A stretch of 64,000 bases of DNA, taken from the NCBI GenBank assembly GCA_907165275.2, contig OU015665.1, positions 2,852,001 through 2,916,000 of the forward strand, read 5' to 3'. Shown one piece after another: positions 10,190 through 20,046 of the stretch. The notes beneath the pieces are model-generated. The model did no database searches. It was given only the letters and a program-made list of their open reading frames with translations, and had not been told where the DNA came from. The DNA comes from Zygaena filipendulae. Its lineage: Eukaryota > Arthropoda > Insecta > Lepidoptera > Zygaenidae. A program made the position numbers and the translations under genes. Position 1 is the stretch's first letter. Each line of letters opens with the position of its first letter.

Positions 10190-10262
10190 TGTTGTTCCTC
10201 GAGTTTTCAACCCGTGTTAATTTCGGAGTTCCCACGGGAGTTCCGGGACAAAGGTACCAAGA
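10190..10262 (+). repeat. Family H head fragment
   Basis: TTCAACCCGTGTTAATTTCG, then GAGTTCCCACGGGAGTTCCG and GGACAAAGGTACC; no tail. Confidence 0.6.
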
Positions 10263-10496
10263 GAGGTTCATATTTTACATATTTCACTTATCACATATAT
10301 ATATCTTATTTCTACATTATTTATTTTAAAAATTTCTTTGTAATAAGACTAGTGTTATAATAATATGAATATATCTTCGGGTGTTTGAGGTTTGGGCGCT
10401 GTACGCCGTATTACAGGTATCTACACCTAGTTCGGCAACAGATGATACTAAACTTATAAATGTACTTTGTGAAATAAATATTATTATTATTATTTA

Positions 10497-10595
10497 TGTC
10501 CTTGTCTGTACCCCTGACAACGTGTATGCAAAATTGTATGCTGATCGGTTTATAATAAAGCGTAACAAACAAAGCAACTCACATTCGCATTTATG
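10497..10595 (+). repeat. Family H tail fragment, type 1
   Basis: GTCCTTGTCTGTACCCCTGA, then CAACGTGTATGCAAAATTGT, GCGTAACAAACAAAG and CACATTCGCATTTATGAT. A headless tail sits directly before another copy's head. Confidence 0.65.
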
Positions 10596-10597
10596 AT

Positions 10598-10780
10598 ACA
10601 TTCCCCGCGCGCGGTAATTTTGGAGTTCCCGCGGGAATTTCGGGATAAGAAGTACCCTTTGACACTCAGGAACACTGTAGTATTGTAACGGTAAAAGAAT
10701 CTTCAAAATCGGTTCAGTAGACCCCTACGACGTCACAAACTCACAAACTTTACCTCTTTATAACATAATATTAGTAGATA
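10598..10780 (+). repeat. Family H copy, tail type 3
   Basis: Head CATTCCCCGCGCGCGGTAAT, the TTCCCGCGGGAA palindrome, then GACACTCAGGAACACTGTAG, AATCGGTTCAGTAGACCCCT, ACGACGTCACAAACTCAC and CTCTTTATAACATAATATTA. This is a full-length example of tail type 3. Confidence 0.8.
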
Positions 10781-11192
10781 AGTAAATAAAGGAAATATAC
10801 ACAATAACATTTTCATTTAACATTAACAAGATTTCTAATTTTTGTATGAACTAATGTAAATGTATTTATCTGCCCAAGTAGGTAGGTACTCTATATGTTC
10901 AGATCGATGGCTAAATCAATTTCTCATTCGAAGCGAATGCCGACCCCAATCAATTCGAGTGAAAGTAACCTTTTCTTTTCGTTGAAGTGTGGAAGATACA
11001 CTATATATATTTTTTGTAACCATGTATTTTGTATGTAATATATCCCTTATCACAGGTAGGAGAGATTGATTGTGTTTTCGTGTCAGAGTAGGTAGGGATT
11101 TATGCCACAGATATATATAAAGAATAGATGCCGCAAAGTCGCAGAATTTTATGAAATAAAACCTACAAGAAAGTAAAAATATAGGGTTCAAA
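10781..11192. other. Stretch without a recognised feature
   Basis: No repeat or coding motif was recognised. A short minus-strand open frame (10916-11191) has no identifiable domain. Confidence 0.35.
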
Positions 11193-11428
11193 GGACGCAG
11201 ATAAGCAATAACATGTTAACCCCACAAAATTAAGTTATTTATTCAGAACGATTTATTGAGAGTTAGGGAACGTTTTTTAATTTAAAGTTTACCTTATTAC
11301 ATTGTTTAACTATGTAACTAAATATTGGACATAAAAAATGTTGACAGAAAATGGCGCTATAATTTTAAAACATGATTTACTCAAAATTTTTCCAGTGTGG
11401 GTTAACACACTATTGCTTATCTATGTCC
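11193..11428. mobile_element. Family M4 MITE
   Basis: Left terminus GGACGCAGATAAGCAATAAC pairs with right terminus GTGTGGGTTAACACACTATTG...ATGTCC. It contains AAAATGGCGCTATAATTTTA and has no ORF. Flanks are CAAA (left) and AAAA (right), consistent with one substitution in a 4-bp duplication. Other copies are at 43170, 51196 and 52905. Confidence 0.8.
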
Positions 11429-11719
11429 AAAAATGAAATAAATAAAAAAATACCTACTTTATAATTAATTACTCATTGTTTTGCTCGGCTGACGCAACGC
11501 TTGACCATCGCGGCATCAGCTCGAGGTTTCTATTATGTCTCAATTCTAGAATTATGGTATACTGTATGTCGGAAGCAGAAGCACGGCTTACGACAACACA
11601 CCGCTTACCCTTGTAAGCCCTGGCTTGGCTGCGGTCATTTGCAACGGTTTTCCTTTAGATATTTTAGGGGGTTTAACTGTTTAATTTAAAAGGTCTAATA
11701 TGGTGGTTTTTTAAACAGA

Positions 11720-11912
11720 AACTAGCTGTTCCTCGCGGTTTCACTCGCATTAATTTCGGTGTTGCTGCGGGAACTTTGGAATAAAAAGTACCCTATGTCC
11801 TTTTACGTAGCCCCGACAACGTGTATGCAAAATTTCATGATGATCGGTTATGTAGTTAGGGCGTGAAAATGTAACAGATAAGAGTTACTTATTACAATAT
11901 TAGTATGGAATG
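11720..11912 (+). repeat. Family H copy, tail type 1
   Basis: AACTAGCTGTTCCTCGCGGT head, then GACAACGTGTATGCAAAATT, TCATGATGATCGGTTATGTA, GGGCGTGAAAATGTAACAGA and TACAATATTAGTATGGA. It is essentially complete. Confidence 0.8.
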
Positions 11913-12089
11913 GTGCTAAGGCCAGCCCTCAGATGTGTAAGGTAGACGATGAACATTGTTATGTTAATTAACTAGGAATAATAACCGCGGTTTCACTTAG
12001 CGACATTCTAACAATAAGTTTCATAATCTGAATACCAATCTCTGATTGCAGGTGGGCTCCTTAAAATGCGAGTATTCTATTCCCAACTA

Positions 12090-12228
12090 ATATTATAACT
12101 GCGAAAGTGAGTTTGTTTGTTACGCTTTCACAGTTTAACAGCTCAACCTATCACCACGAAATTTTACATACACGTTGTCAGGGGTACAGAGAAGGACATG
12201 GGCTACTTTTTATCCCGAAATTCCACAC
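12090..12228 (-). repeat. Family H tail, type 1
   Basis: On plus: AACTGCGAAAGTGAGTTTGT, TTGTTACGCTTTCACAG, CAACCTATCACCACGAAATT, ACACGTTGTCAGGGGTACAG. It ends at CCCGAAATTCC, before the head. Confidence 0.75.
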
Positions 12229-12274
12229 CTACCCACCATTCCATTAATGAACTGAAGTAGTGCAGAGAGAGAAA

Positions 12275-12346
12275 GTCTCCCGGAGGTAGGCAAAGGTTAT
12301 GGGGCTTTATAGCAAGCTCCATAACCTCTGCCTACCTCCGGGAGAC
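12275..12346. repeat. 72-nt hairpin with 32-nt arms (miRNA-sized)
   Basis: Arms 12275-12306 and 12315-12346 pair with one mismatch (A opposite C) and one G-T wobble, leaving an 8-nt loop. The 5' arm starts GTCTCCCGGAGGTAGG and the 3' arm ends CCTACCTCCGGGAGAC. I saw no second copy in the window. The geometry fits a microRNA precursor but also a tiny MITE; expression is unknown. Confidence 0.8.
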
Positions 12347-13235
12347 AATTGTGGGCTTATGTAGGGCATGTATAAAGATAGATTGAAACGTCGAATATCT
12401 CGTCAAGTCTTCAAATACCTTAAAATGGTGGGCATGCATATGAGGTTCAATTATATTAGCCTTTATGTTATCATGTCGTCAAATGGAATTGCCTCTTTGA
12501 TCACTGTTACATTCTGTTATGAGGTTTGAGTAGGTAAATAGTAAATAACATATTCCCCGTTCAAATTTCTCGTTCGAGCAAACACATCAATCAATTTTAT
12601 TGAAAGCGCTGAAGTATCTACTCGCGGGTCGTTATATTGGAGTGTACCTACTAAGAAATTATTATCTTTAGAACGCGTCTACATGTTGTTACGGTGAGTG
12701 AGTTGAGTAATTAAAAACAAATGTAATATACAAAAAACATTTTCAATAGAATAATGGAACTGTTAAAGCTAAGTATAACTTTGTGAAATTGTAAAAATTT
12801 GAACTCTAGTTAACCTAAGCTGTACATTTGATTTGAGATTCGAAACTAAACCAAGAATTATTATTTATTAGTAAGTCGCTCTCATAAATTCAAATACATA
12901 CATACACAGTTTCACATAGAGGTTGTAGTTACCTAATTTTACGATAAGAAACCACTCAGTACGTTTTTTATATTGAGTTTTACAAACAATTGCAGTTATG
13001 AAAATTTTATCATTGAAGTGAAACTTTTTCTAAAAATGGGGGGAGTTCTGGGCAATATACATAGTGCCGATCGCTTTTAAACGGATAGATTTTTTAAAAT
13101 ATGCCGGCGACATAAAGCGTTTTACTTTGGTCTTGATAATAATAGTTTATCTGAAATGCTTTACTCGTATATTTTCAGTACTTGGTCTTCTATCAACCGT
13201 AGCTCAACTTATTAGTCAAAATCCGACGTAGGCAT
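12347..13235. other. A+T-rich stretch without a recognised feature
   Basis: No repeat family or coding motif was recognised between the hairpin and the M2 pair. Confidence 0.35.
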
Positions 13236-13472
13236 AAAGAAATAGGTGGGAAAGTGTCAAGCGACTATCCGATCTTCACTCATTTTTTCTTTAGCTAATT
13301 CCTATTTTTATTTTGACTTTCCTTGCATTCGTAATGAAAAGCACAGTGTTACCCTCGGGAGAAAGACTTATTTAGTCCCTCGATCTATAGGCGCCCTCGC
13401 TACGCTCGGGCGCCAAACCCCGTCTCGGGACTAAATAAGTTATTTTCACCCCTAGGATAACAATGTACTATT
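13236..13472 (+). mobile_element. Family M2, partial copy (right ~235 bp)
   Basis: Begins AAAGAAATAGGTGGGAAAGT and ends TAACAATGTACTAT. It includes the hairpin with arms CTTATTTAGTCCC / GGGACTAAATAAG around a GGCGCCC/GGGCGCC inner stem (about 13364-13440). A 62-codon open frame here recurs in the copy at 59150, simply because the repeat is conserved. Confidence 0.8.
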
Positions 13473-14080
13473 TCATTACTCATACTCGGAAAGTAGGTCT
13501 GAAGTTGCCTAAGAAGCGGGTTGAAAGTAACCCTTTTCAGCCCTAGGGAGAATCACTTTCAACTGACAACTGTCAAATTATTAAAAAAAAACTAGGTCTA
13601 TTTTCACATTTCTATTGAACCATGTTTCAACTTTCTATACAGCCAGCGCGATGTAAAATTGAAATAACGTAAAGTTTAAGTAGGTATTAATTAAAATAAA
13701 ATTCACTCACTTTTTCTTAAGCTAATTCCTATTTATATTTTTTTATTTTCTTTAATTAATACTTAATAATTAAAGATAATATTTTTTTTAGGTCGCCACA
13801 ATGTAAATAAAAAATACTGGCTGAATAGCTAGCTGGCCAAAGAAAAAGAAATAGGTGGGAAAGTGTCAAGCGACTATCCGATCTTCACTCATTTTTCTTT
13901 AGCTAATTCCTATTTTTATTTTGACTTTCCTTGCATTCGTAATGAAAAGCACAGTGTTACCCTCGGGAGAAAGACTTATTTAGTCCCTCGATCTATAGGC
14001 GCCCTCGCTACGTTTGGGCGCCAAACCCCGTCTCGGGACTAAATAAGTTACTTTCACCCCTAGGATAACAATGTACTATT
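13473..14080 (+). mobile_element. Family M2, full-length copy
   Basis: Begins TTCATTACTCATACTCGGAA, then GTAGGTCTGAAGTTGCC, then a CCCTAGGG palindrome near the left end, a long A+T middle, the internal hairpin, and the end CCTAGGATAACAATGTACTA. It lies directly head-to-tail behind the partial copy. Neither terminus is an inverted repeat of the other, so the transposition class is unclear. Confidence 0.8.
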
Positions 14081-14195
14081 GAATTTTTGAATTTTGAATC
14101 ACACAAAGTCCACCCCCACTGGAAACCGAACCCGGAACCTCTTGATTAGCGGGCAGGCAGGGTGACCATTGCGCCAATCGGGTTCGTCGGAAATA
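14081..14195 (-). repeat. tRNA-derived SINE (S2)
   Basis: On minus it reads GATTGGCGCAATGGTCACC (A-box-like), then GAGGTTCCGGGTTCGGTTTC (B-box-like) at tRNA spacing, then GTGGGGGTGGACTTTGTGTG and a TTCAAAATTCAAAAATTC tail. The tail abuts the end of M2 at 14080. A cloverleaf is not conserved enough to call a functional tRNA gene. Confidence 0.7.
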
Positions 14196-14760
14196 CGGTA
14201 ATTATGTATTACAATCCTTAAAAATTTGACTGTCTACTTGTCCTGGCTAATCTCCAAATCGGCTATCTAAAACACAGCTAGTACCGACTAAACGCAATCG
14301 GAATATGTCATTCTATCTGGTAAAGTAAATACCTACAGGAACAGTCAAATTCGCAAGTGAACAGTTGCAACAAAGTGAGCTATTATTTGAGTTCCGAGCT
14401 TTACTTGCCTCCGAGTTTAAGCAGCAATGCACACGAAATGTGCACTCACTCGGCTAGTGCTTGTAAAATTTGCATTTCGCAACTTGTAACTTCAGTCATA
14501 TCACCACTTGCAATATCGCTATTGTGGCTGATACCAAGCTGGTTGACTAAATTTTAGGTTTTTGTAAGTCATAGAAAATAAAAAAAATTGGACACGGGTT
14601 TTTATTTTTTTATCTACACTAATGTTGTAACATTCTACTTATGTTTCCAATACTTGACTTATAATTACTACTGTTATAGCGCAGACAACAAAACACTCAA
14701 TTTAAGCAATTTCACATGATGGTATAATATCCACATCGATATCGTAAAATCTCATTATAA
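14196..14760. other. Stretch without a recognised gene
   Basis: 14350-14530 is GC-richer, with short imperfect inverted repeats (TTCGCAAGTGA / CACTTGCAAT), perhaps an old MITE. 14570-14640 contains AAAAAAATTGGACACGGGT, reminiscent of an M1 end. Confidence 0.35.
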
Positions 14761-14822
14761 CATCAATAAAACGCGGCCAACTTGATTGCAGGGCCAATCA
14801 GGTTGGTCGCGTTTTATTGATG
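14761..14822. repeat. 62-nt hairpin, 28-bp stem with 6-nt loop
   Basis: Arms 14761-14788 (CATCAATAAAACGCGGCCAA...) and 14795-14822 pair completely, with two G-T wobbles; the loop is CAGGGC. The stem includes CGCG. The adjacent sequence contains ATTGGTTAG, a reverse CCAAT-like motif. No second copy was seen. Confidence 0.8.
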
Positions 14823-14949
14823 CGCGCAGCTGCGCTCTCATTGGTTAGATTTTAATGGCGGCAAAATCACTGTGACAATACACGTACGCGTGAATATAAT
14901 TTAATGCTTGTTCTCTGTTGCTCTTGTTGTTTGATTAATTGCACTAGTG

Positions 14950-15092
14950 AAGATAAAGTAGTGTATGCAACTGCATATAACACGGGTATTAAAACACTCG
15001 TTACTATTATGAAACTCGCTGCGCTCGTTTCATAAACTCACACTCGTGTTTTAATACCCTTCATTATATGACAGTTGCATAAACTACTATTA
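14950..15092. mobile_element. Short palindromic MITE
   Basis: Ends AGTAGTGTATGCAACTG and CAGTTGCATAAACTACT are inverted repeats. Inside lie GGGTATTAAAACAC / GTGTTTTAATACCC and a central ATGAAACTCGCTGCGCTCG palindrome. The whole element folds into one long hairpin. Confidence 0.75.
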
Positions 15093-15093
15093 C

Positions 15094-15345
15094 GTAATTA
15101 AAAAATAACGGCGATACATTGAGCCGAAATGTCGCGCGACGTCAAAAGTAAGTAGGTACCTATGTAAGTAAAATTTAGGGAGTGCGGACTCGTGAGGTCA
15201 TAACCACGTAGGTACAATTTATACGTGGTATGACGTTACAAGTTCACACTCCTAAACTTTAATGCGCTTTATCCTAAGTATTTTGCGTCTATTTTTTTAA
15301 TATCATCTGACGGACTATAAATAGATTTTCATACCCCGGCAACAT
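15094..15345. mobile_element. Family M1 MITE, diverged
   Basis: AAAAAATAACGGCGATACATTG, GTCGCGCGACGTCA, CCTAAACTTTAATGCGCTTT and CTGACGGACTATAAATAGA correspond in order to the other M1 copies. The middle has extra TAGGTACCT motifs. Confidence 0.65.
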
Positions 15346-16093
15346 GCTTGGGATTATATTTCAATTTGATGATATGATGTATTAAGCTTTTCAAAGGTTA
15401 AACCTCAATTAAATTGGAATAAACTCAAAGGACTTTTTGAGGCTTGGTTCAGGTTCAAATTTCACCATAATCTGAAACAAAGAATCATGTGGTGTTGATT
15501 TTAATTAAAATTCTAATTTTAAAATTAACGAATGAAAATAAATAATTTATTGCTTCCATTTGAGTTCAACCTATACCTACAAATATACGGTACGGTACGG
15601 TATGAAAATCTATTTCTTCGCCTTTTATTTGCTCATATTATGGTCGGTGTTTAGGAAATTGAGTTAGCGCCTAATTTGTTTTTTATGCGGAAAAACATAC
15701 TTATACTTTAATAGGATATATCCTTTCAGTTAAAATCTCGGTTAGGTAATACTTCTAAGATGAATTCGTGCAGTAAGTTTTGTGATGGAACTGAGGGAAT
15801 CTCCTATTGAATCTGAAATAATTTCCATAAATATAGGTGATCATGTATTTATTTCATAAACATACATGCGAAGCTAATATTATACATATTTAGATATACT
15901 GGTAATTATACATTTTTAGAATATTAGGCATTAGGTACTCTCGAAATAGGTACAAAAAGGTGTTATCAAATATCAATTAATATTTTACTAATCTCCTATT
16001 TTGTAGGTTATTTGAAAAGGACAAGGTAAACTAAGTTGGTAAATACCCATTCTGTAAAAACTCGTAAGTCAAGTTAGTACATTTATATGTTAT
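15346..16093. other. A+T-rich stretch
   Basis: Includes a short CGGTA tandem (about 15591-15603). GGTATGAAAATCTATTT near 15598 is inverted relative to AAATAGATTTTCATACC at 15318. It could be an old element between them, but no target duplication supports this. Confidence 0.35.
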
Positions 16094-16228
16094 CTTTTCC
16101 CCACGGTTTCACCCGCGGAAATTTCGGAGTTCCCGCGGGAGTTTCGGTTAGTATTCTCATACGGAAACAGAAAGCGTGACAAACAAACAAAAAATAAAAT
16201 CTTTCTCATTTATAATATTAGTTTAGAT
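16094..16228 (+). repeat. Family H copy, shortened
   Basis: TTTTCCCCACGGTTTCACCC head, the TTCCCGCGGGAG palindrome, then directly AAAGCGTGACAAACAAACAA and TTTATAATATTAGTTTAGAT. Most of the middle is deleted. Confidence 0.75.
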
Positions 16229-16333
16229 AGATACAAAGGTAAATTGACGTTTCTAGACGAAGAAAACAACGCTATACAAAAATAATTATAAACTTTATGT
16301 TACTAAATCACGTTTCCAGAAATATGTTTTATC

Positions 16334-16590
16334 CATGTTTTCGGCATCTAAAATTAAAATTCTTTAGATATATTTTCGATTACAGAAGTGATACCTAACG
16401 CTATAAGTATCTAAAAGTAAAATTCTTTAGATATATTTTCGATTACAGAAGTGATACCTACCGCTATAAGTATCTAAAAGTAAAATTCTTTAGATATATT
16501 TTCGGTTATAGAAGTGATACCTACCGCTATAAGTATCTAAAAGTAAAATTCTTTAGATATATTTTCGATTACAAAAGTGATACCTACTTA
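16334..16590. repeat. 63-bp minisatellite, about four units
   Basis: TCTTTAGATATATTTTCG starts at 16361, 16424, 16487 and 16550, exactly 63 bp apart. Units differ by single changes (CTAACGC/CTACCGC, GATTACAG/GGTTATAG/GATTACAA). The unit includes AGTATCTAAAAGTAAAATTC. Confidence 0.95.
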
Positions 16591-17280
16591 CTATATGAAT
16601 GGGCGTACAAATGATAAACGAGTATTTTTAAGTTTTTTTTTTACTTTCTCACTAAAGAAACCGTTAAATGCTCGGCATTTTATAAATTCTTTATGATCCT
16701 GAAAACTGCCGTCTCCATGTTTTCTATATTTATTTAATACATGCATACCTACGTAGTTGGTAATGTGTTACTGTTGACTGCTGAAATACACATCTAATGT
16801 ATACGGAGATTTTTTTTACAATTCGTTTAGTTAGTCTTTTTGCTAGATGTTTCTTAGATGAAGAATATAGGAAGTCATTTAAGAACTGCCTGCGTCATTT
16901 CCCGTTTGCGTTGCATTAAAATCGTAGGTACTTGTCCCAAGAGGTATAACATCAAAATTACTTTTAAGTTAAAAATACAGCTGGATTTTCATCTCAAACT
17001 CACGGTGCACTCTTAATTTCTGAGTCGACACTTCACTTGTGCTTCCACCGCACTTCTTACTTAGCATCGAATTGCAGAGCACTCTCGGAAGACTCTCGGC
17101 CACAACTCGGCCGCTTTCTCGAGCACCCACAATTTGTTTTCGCCACTCTATCCTGTTTCGTGTGTGCCCTAACGTCAGCGATCCATGCGTGGATTGTATT
17201 TTTAAACATACTTGTGTTCACGAAGTAATTAATGGTACTTTTGTGGCCACTAATAGACCACAATGTTGACTAATTTTTAT
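16591..17280. other. Stretch without a recognised gene
   Basis: 17000-17240 is GC-richer with overlapping short open frames on both strands but no domain. No repeat was recognised. Confidence 0.35.
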
Positions 17281-17565
17281 TTTTTAGTCCGTCGTGTAGA
17301 TTATTAAAAATTATTGGACACGTATTTTTTCTTTTTTTACGTAATCAAAAAATAACGGCGATATATTGAGTTGAAATTTCACGTAACGTCACTATTCTGA
17401 CAGTTTGTATGGCGGTTTTAGTGGCTAGTGACGTCACGACCCCCTCACCCTAAACTTTCATGCACTTTATCTCTGTATATTTTAATTTATTTAAAAAAGC
17501 AAAAAATACTTGTCTATTGTTTTCTTATTTTCTAACTGACGGACTAATTAGAATTTTGATTTTCA
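17281..17565 (-). mobile_element. Family M1 MITE
   Basis: Starts TTTTTTAGTCCGTCGTGTAG, then TTGGACACGTATTTTTTC, ATAACGGCGATATATTGAG, a TGACGTCA at 17429-17436, CCTAAACTTTCATGCACTTT, and ends CTAACTGACGGACTAATTAG. Subterminal AGTCCGTC / GACGGACT are inverted. Confidence 0.8.
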
Positions 17566-17574
17566 AAAGTAGTC

Positions 17575-17602
17575 CCATGGACCAATTAAATTTGGTCCAT
17601 GG
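17575..17602. repeat. Small perfect inverted repeat
   Basis: CCATGGACCAA and TTGGTCCATGG are separated by 6 nt, just beyond the M1 end. Confidence 0.7.
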
Positions 17603-19106
17603 TAGTCCACATCCCCATTTACTATACCACTTAGACTCTTTGAAATATTATATATATGTATCATAATAATTTTATATAAAAATCTTTTGACAAGAAGAAA
17701 CATCATCAAAAAAAGCTAAATATATTATGGACATAAAGGTAGTATACTATATTTTCATAGCTGTTAATCATCCAGAATGTTATTAATTTTAATATTTGTT
17801 AGTGCGTTTTGTTTTATCGTTTATTTTTTAAACATTTAGCACAATTTTTTATTTACCTTGTTTTATAATTTTGTTACATTTTCTTGCAATAGTATTCAAA
17901 ATTCGTTCCTGTCAGCTGCGTTTTACATTATGTCCCTGGGCCCAGTAAAGTTCGAAATTGCTTCAAAATTGAGTTGCAAGATTTCACCCGAACAGTTACG
18001 TACATACATTGCAAGTTAAATAAAAGCTTTGAAAAAAAAACTGAGCTTATTTCTAACGGAATCGCTTTAATACCTACTCGTTCTAGTAGCATCTCTGCTT
18101 GACTCTACAAAACTATTGTTTCAATTTTTATGTATTTCACGTGCTCTCGGCCTGCAGTTCGCAGTTTTTCTACCAACGATGAACAAAAAAGAAAACGAAA
18201 GAAAGAAAATACATTTATTTCAGCACAACACACAAGAACAAGTTCTTTTTATTGCATTATTTATTTTTTTGGCACTTTTTATATCTTAGTTTATTTTTAC
18301 GTTTATTTCATTTCATCTGCCTAATGCTGCCAAACAGTCCGATGATCTGTTGAATAAAAACATTTCAATTCGTTTGGAGGTTTTATTTTAGGAGGTACAT
18401 GCCTACTTTGGTCGGGTATGCATGTAAAATCATAACTATACTCAAGCATTTTCTGAAGACATTTCCACAGTTATTTGGTTTGAAATTGAAAACACTTCGT
18501 GCGTATCTGAAGACTGCGATTAGCAGTAACGTGCTAGTATCAATTAGTAAATAACGTAGTAAAGTATAAGTAAACAATAGCATACCTACGTAGGTGACCT
18601 CGTCTAGATAGCGGGTAATTTTTTATATACGCCCTATATATGTATTTAGAATTTAGATGTTTCTCCTACTCGACATTGTGTAATTAATTATTACACTGTA
18701 ATGTATTAATTTGTGTTTTATCTGAAGTGGAATTGCGGTAACTTCAGGAAAAACGTCATCCAATACCACAGAGGCAGTTTGATAACAACTTCGTAATTTC
18801 CGGCCACGTCCATGATCATGACTTTTATACTAATTTCTTTCTTTTTATGTTGTAATAAATAAATCATTTCTGACTAGCTATTGATATACCTACTGGAAAC
18901 CCACGTCAACATTTTTAAACTATGTTTCTTGCGTAGTTACCTACATCGCCAAAATGTGCTGATGTTATTCCAAAAATCGATTTGTTAAATGATCTATCAG
19001 TATCACAAAAGTTATAATTTTAGTTCATTGCGTCCTATCTATAATGTGCACAAAGCCGAAATTACAATAGACGGAACTTAGATGTGATATTATTAAAAGA
19101 GAGACG
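17603..19106. other. 1.5 kb of A+T-rich, apparently unique DNA
   Basis: Only short open frames without domains and homopolymer tracts. No repeat family was recognised. Confidence 0.35.
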
Positions 19107-19134
19107 GTGGTAGATAGGGTTGCCGTACTATATT

Positions 19135-19383
19135 ATACTAGTTGTGCCCCGCGGTTTCACCCGCGTTACTTTCAGAGTTCACGCGGGGATTCCGGGATAA
19201 AAAGTACCCCTATGTGTTAATCTGATACTTAAGCTATATTATTGTAAAGTTTCATTTAAATCCATCCAGTAGTTTTTTCGTGAAAGAGTAACAAACATCC
19301 ATCCATCTATACATCCATCCATCCATCCATCCATCCATATATTCTTACAAACTTTCGCGTTTATAATATTAGTAGGATAGTAT
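19135..19383 (+). repeat. Family H copy with 11-bp target duplication, tail type 2
   Basis: CTAGTTGTGCCCCGCGGTTT through an interrupted CATC array to TATAATATTAGTAGGATAGT. CGTACTATATT occurs at 19124-19134 and again at 19384-19394, exactly flanking the copy. This is the clearest evidence in the window that H moves as a unit by a retrotransposition-like process. Confidence 0.85.
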
Positions 19384-19399
19384 CGTACTATATTTCAGT

Positions 19400-19733
19400 C
19401 AATAGGCTAGTTTCCTGGGTAAAAAAATCAAAATTCTATTTAGTCCGTCAGTTAGATAATAAAAAAATAAAAGACACGTATTTTTTGCTTTTTTAAAATA
19501 ATGGAAATATGCATAGATAAAGCGCATTAAAGTTTAGGGTGGGGGACTTGTGTCGTCACAGCTCGCTATAACGTGCGAACAAACTGTAGCGAGGCGTGAC
19601 GTCATGTGAAATTTCGACTTGATATATCTCCGTTATTTTTTGGTTACTTAAAAAATAAAAAAATACGTGTCCAATATTTTTTAATAATCTACAAAACGGA
19701 CTAAAAAGAAAAATTTAGGAAACTAGCCTATTG
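19400..19733 (+). mobile_element. Family M1 MITE, complete
   Basis: Termini CAATAGGCTAGTTTCCT and AGGAAACTAGCCTATTG are perfect inverted repeats. Inside lie TTTAGTCCGTCAGTTAG, AAAGCGCATTAAAGTTTAGG, TGACGTCA at 19597-19604 and CGTGTCCAATATTTTTTAA. It is nearly identical to 47632-47953. Confidence 0.85.
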
Positions 19734-20046
19734 TACTATATATTATAGAAAAATGATATAGTACGAAATATTTTTATCCCTAATCCAACTGTCGCGCTTT
19801 ATATATTAACTGTGACTGGTCCGGAACGCACGCGCAGCGCAGCACGGGGAATTTTAGAACGAAACGCATATCTATAGGTACGCGGCAAAAAAACGTCAAC
19901 TGTCAAAAATTCTGCCCGATACATAATGATTAAAAAATAATGTACCATTTTTTCCCTGCATTTCCCAATAGTACTATACTTCTGCACCTTTTTTCGGAAA
20001 AATAATATATTTTTTCCAAAAAAAGGTGGCAACCCTTGTGGTAGAT

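Larger units (their letters stand above)
19116..20036. mobile_element. Non-autonomous element with AGGGTTGCC termini, carrying two insertions
   Basis: Left end AGGGTTGCC (19116-19124) and right end GGCAACCCT (20028-20036) are inverted repeats. GTGGTAGAT flanks both sides (19107-19115 and 20038-20046), with one extra T on the right; an 8-9-bp duplication suits hAT-like elements. Family H (19135-19383) and family M1 (19400-19733) lie inside and are younger. Without them the element is about 340 bp with no ORF for a transposase. Confidence 0.7.

Noticed and set aside
13246..13434. 62-codon frame conserved with 59187-59375
   Set aside because: Both lie at the same place in family M2, and the frame includes the element's hairpin; conservation reflects a shared repeat, not a protein.
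14081..14195. Possible tRNA gene
   Set aside because: A and B boxes are present, but the acceptor stem is not complementary and a SINE body and tail follow, so it is a tRNA-derived SINE.
15318..15614. Separate MITE with AAATAGATTTTCATACC ends
   Set aside because: The left end is the terminus of the M1 copy, and no target duplication or second copy supports an independent element.
17039..17269. Overlapping 60-76-codon frames on both strands
   Set aside because: Open frames on both strands reflect the local GC-richer composition; no domain or signal supports coding.
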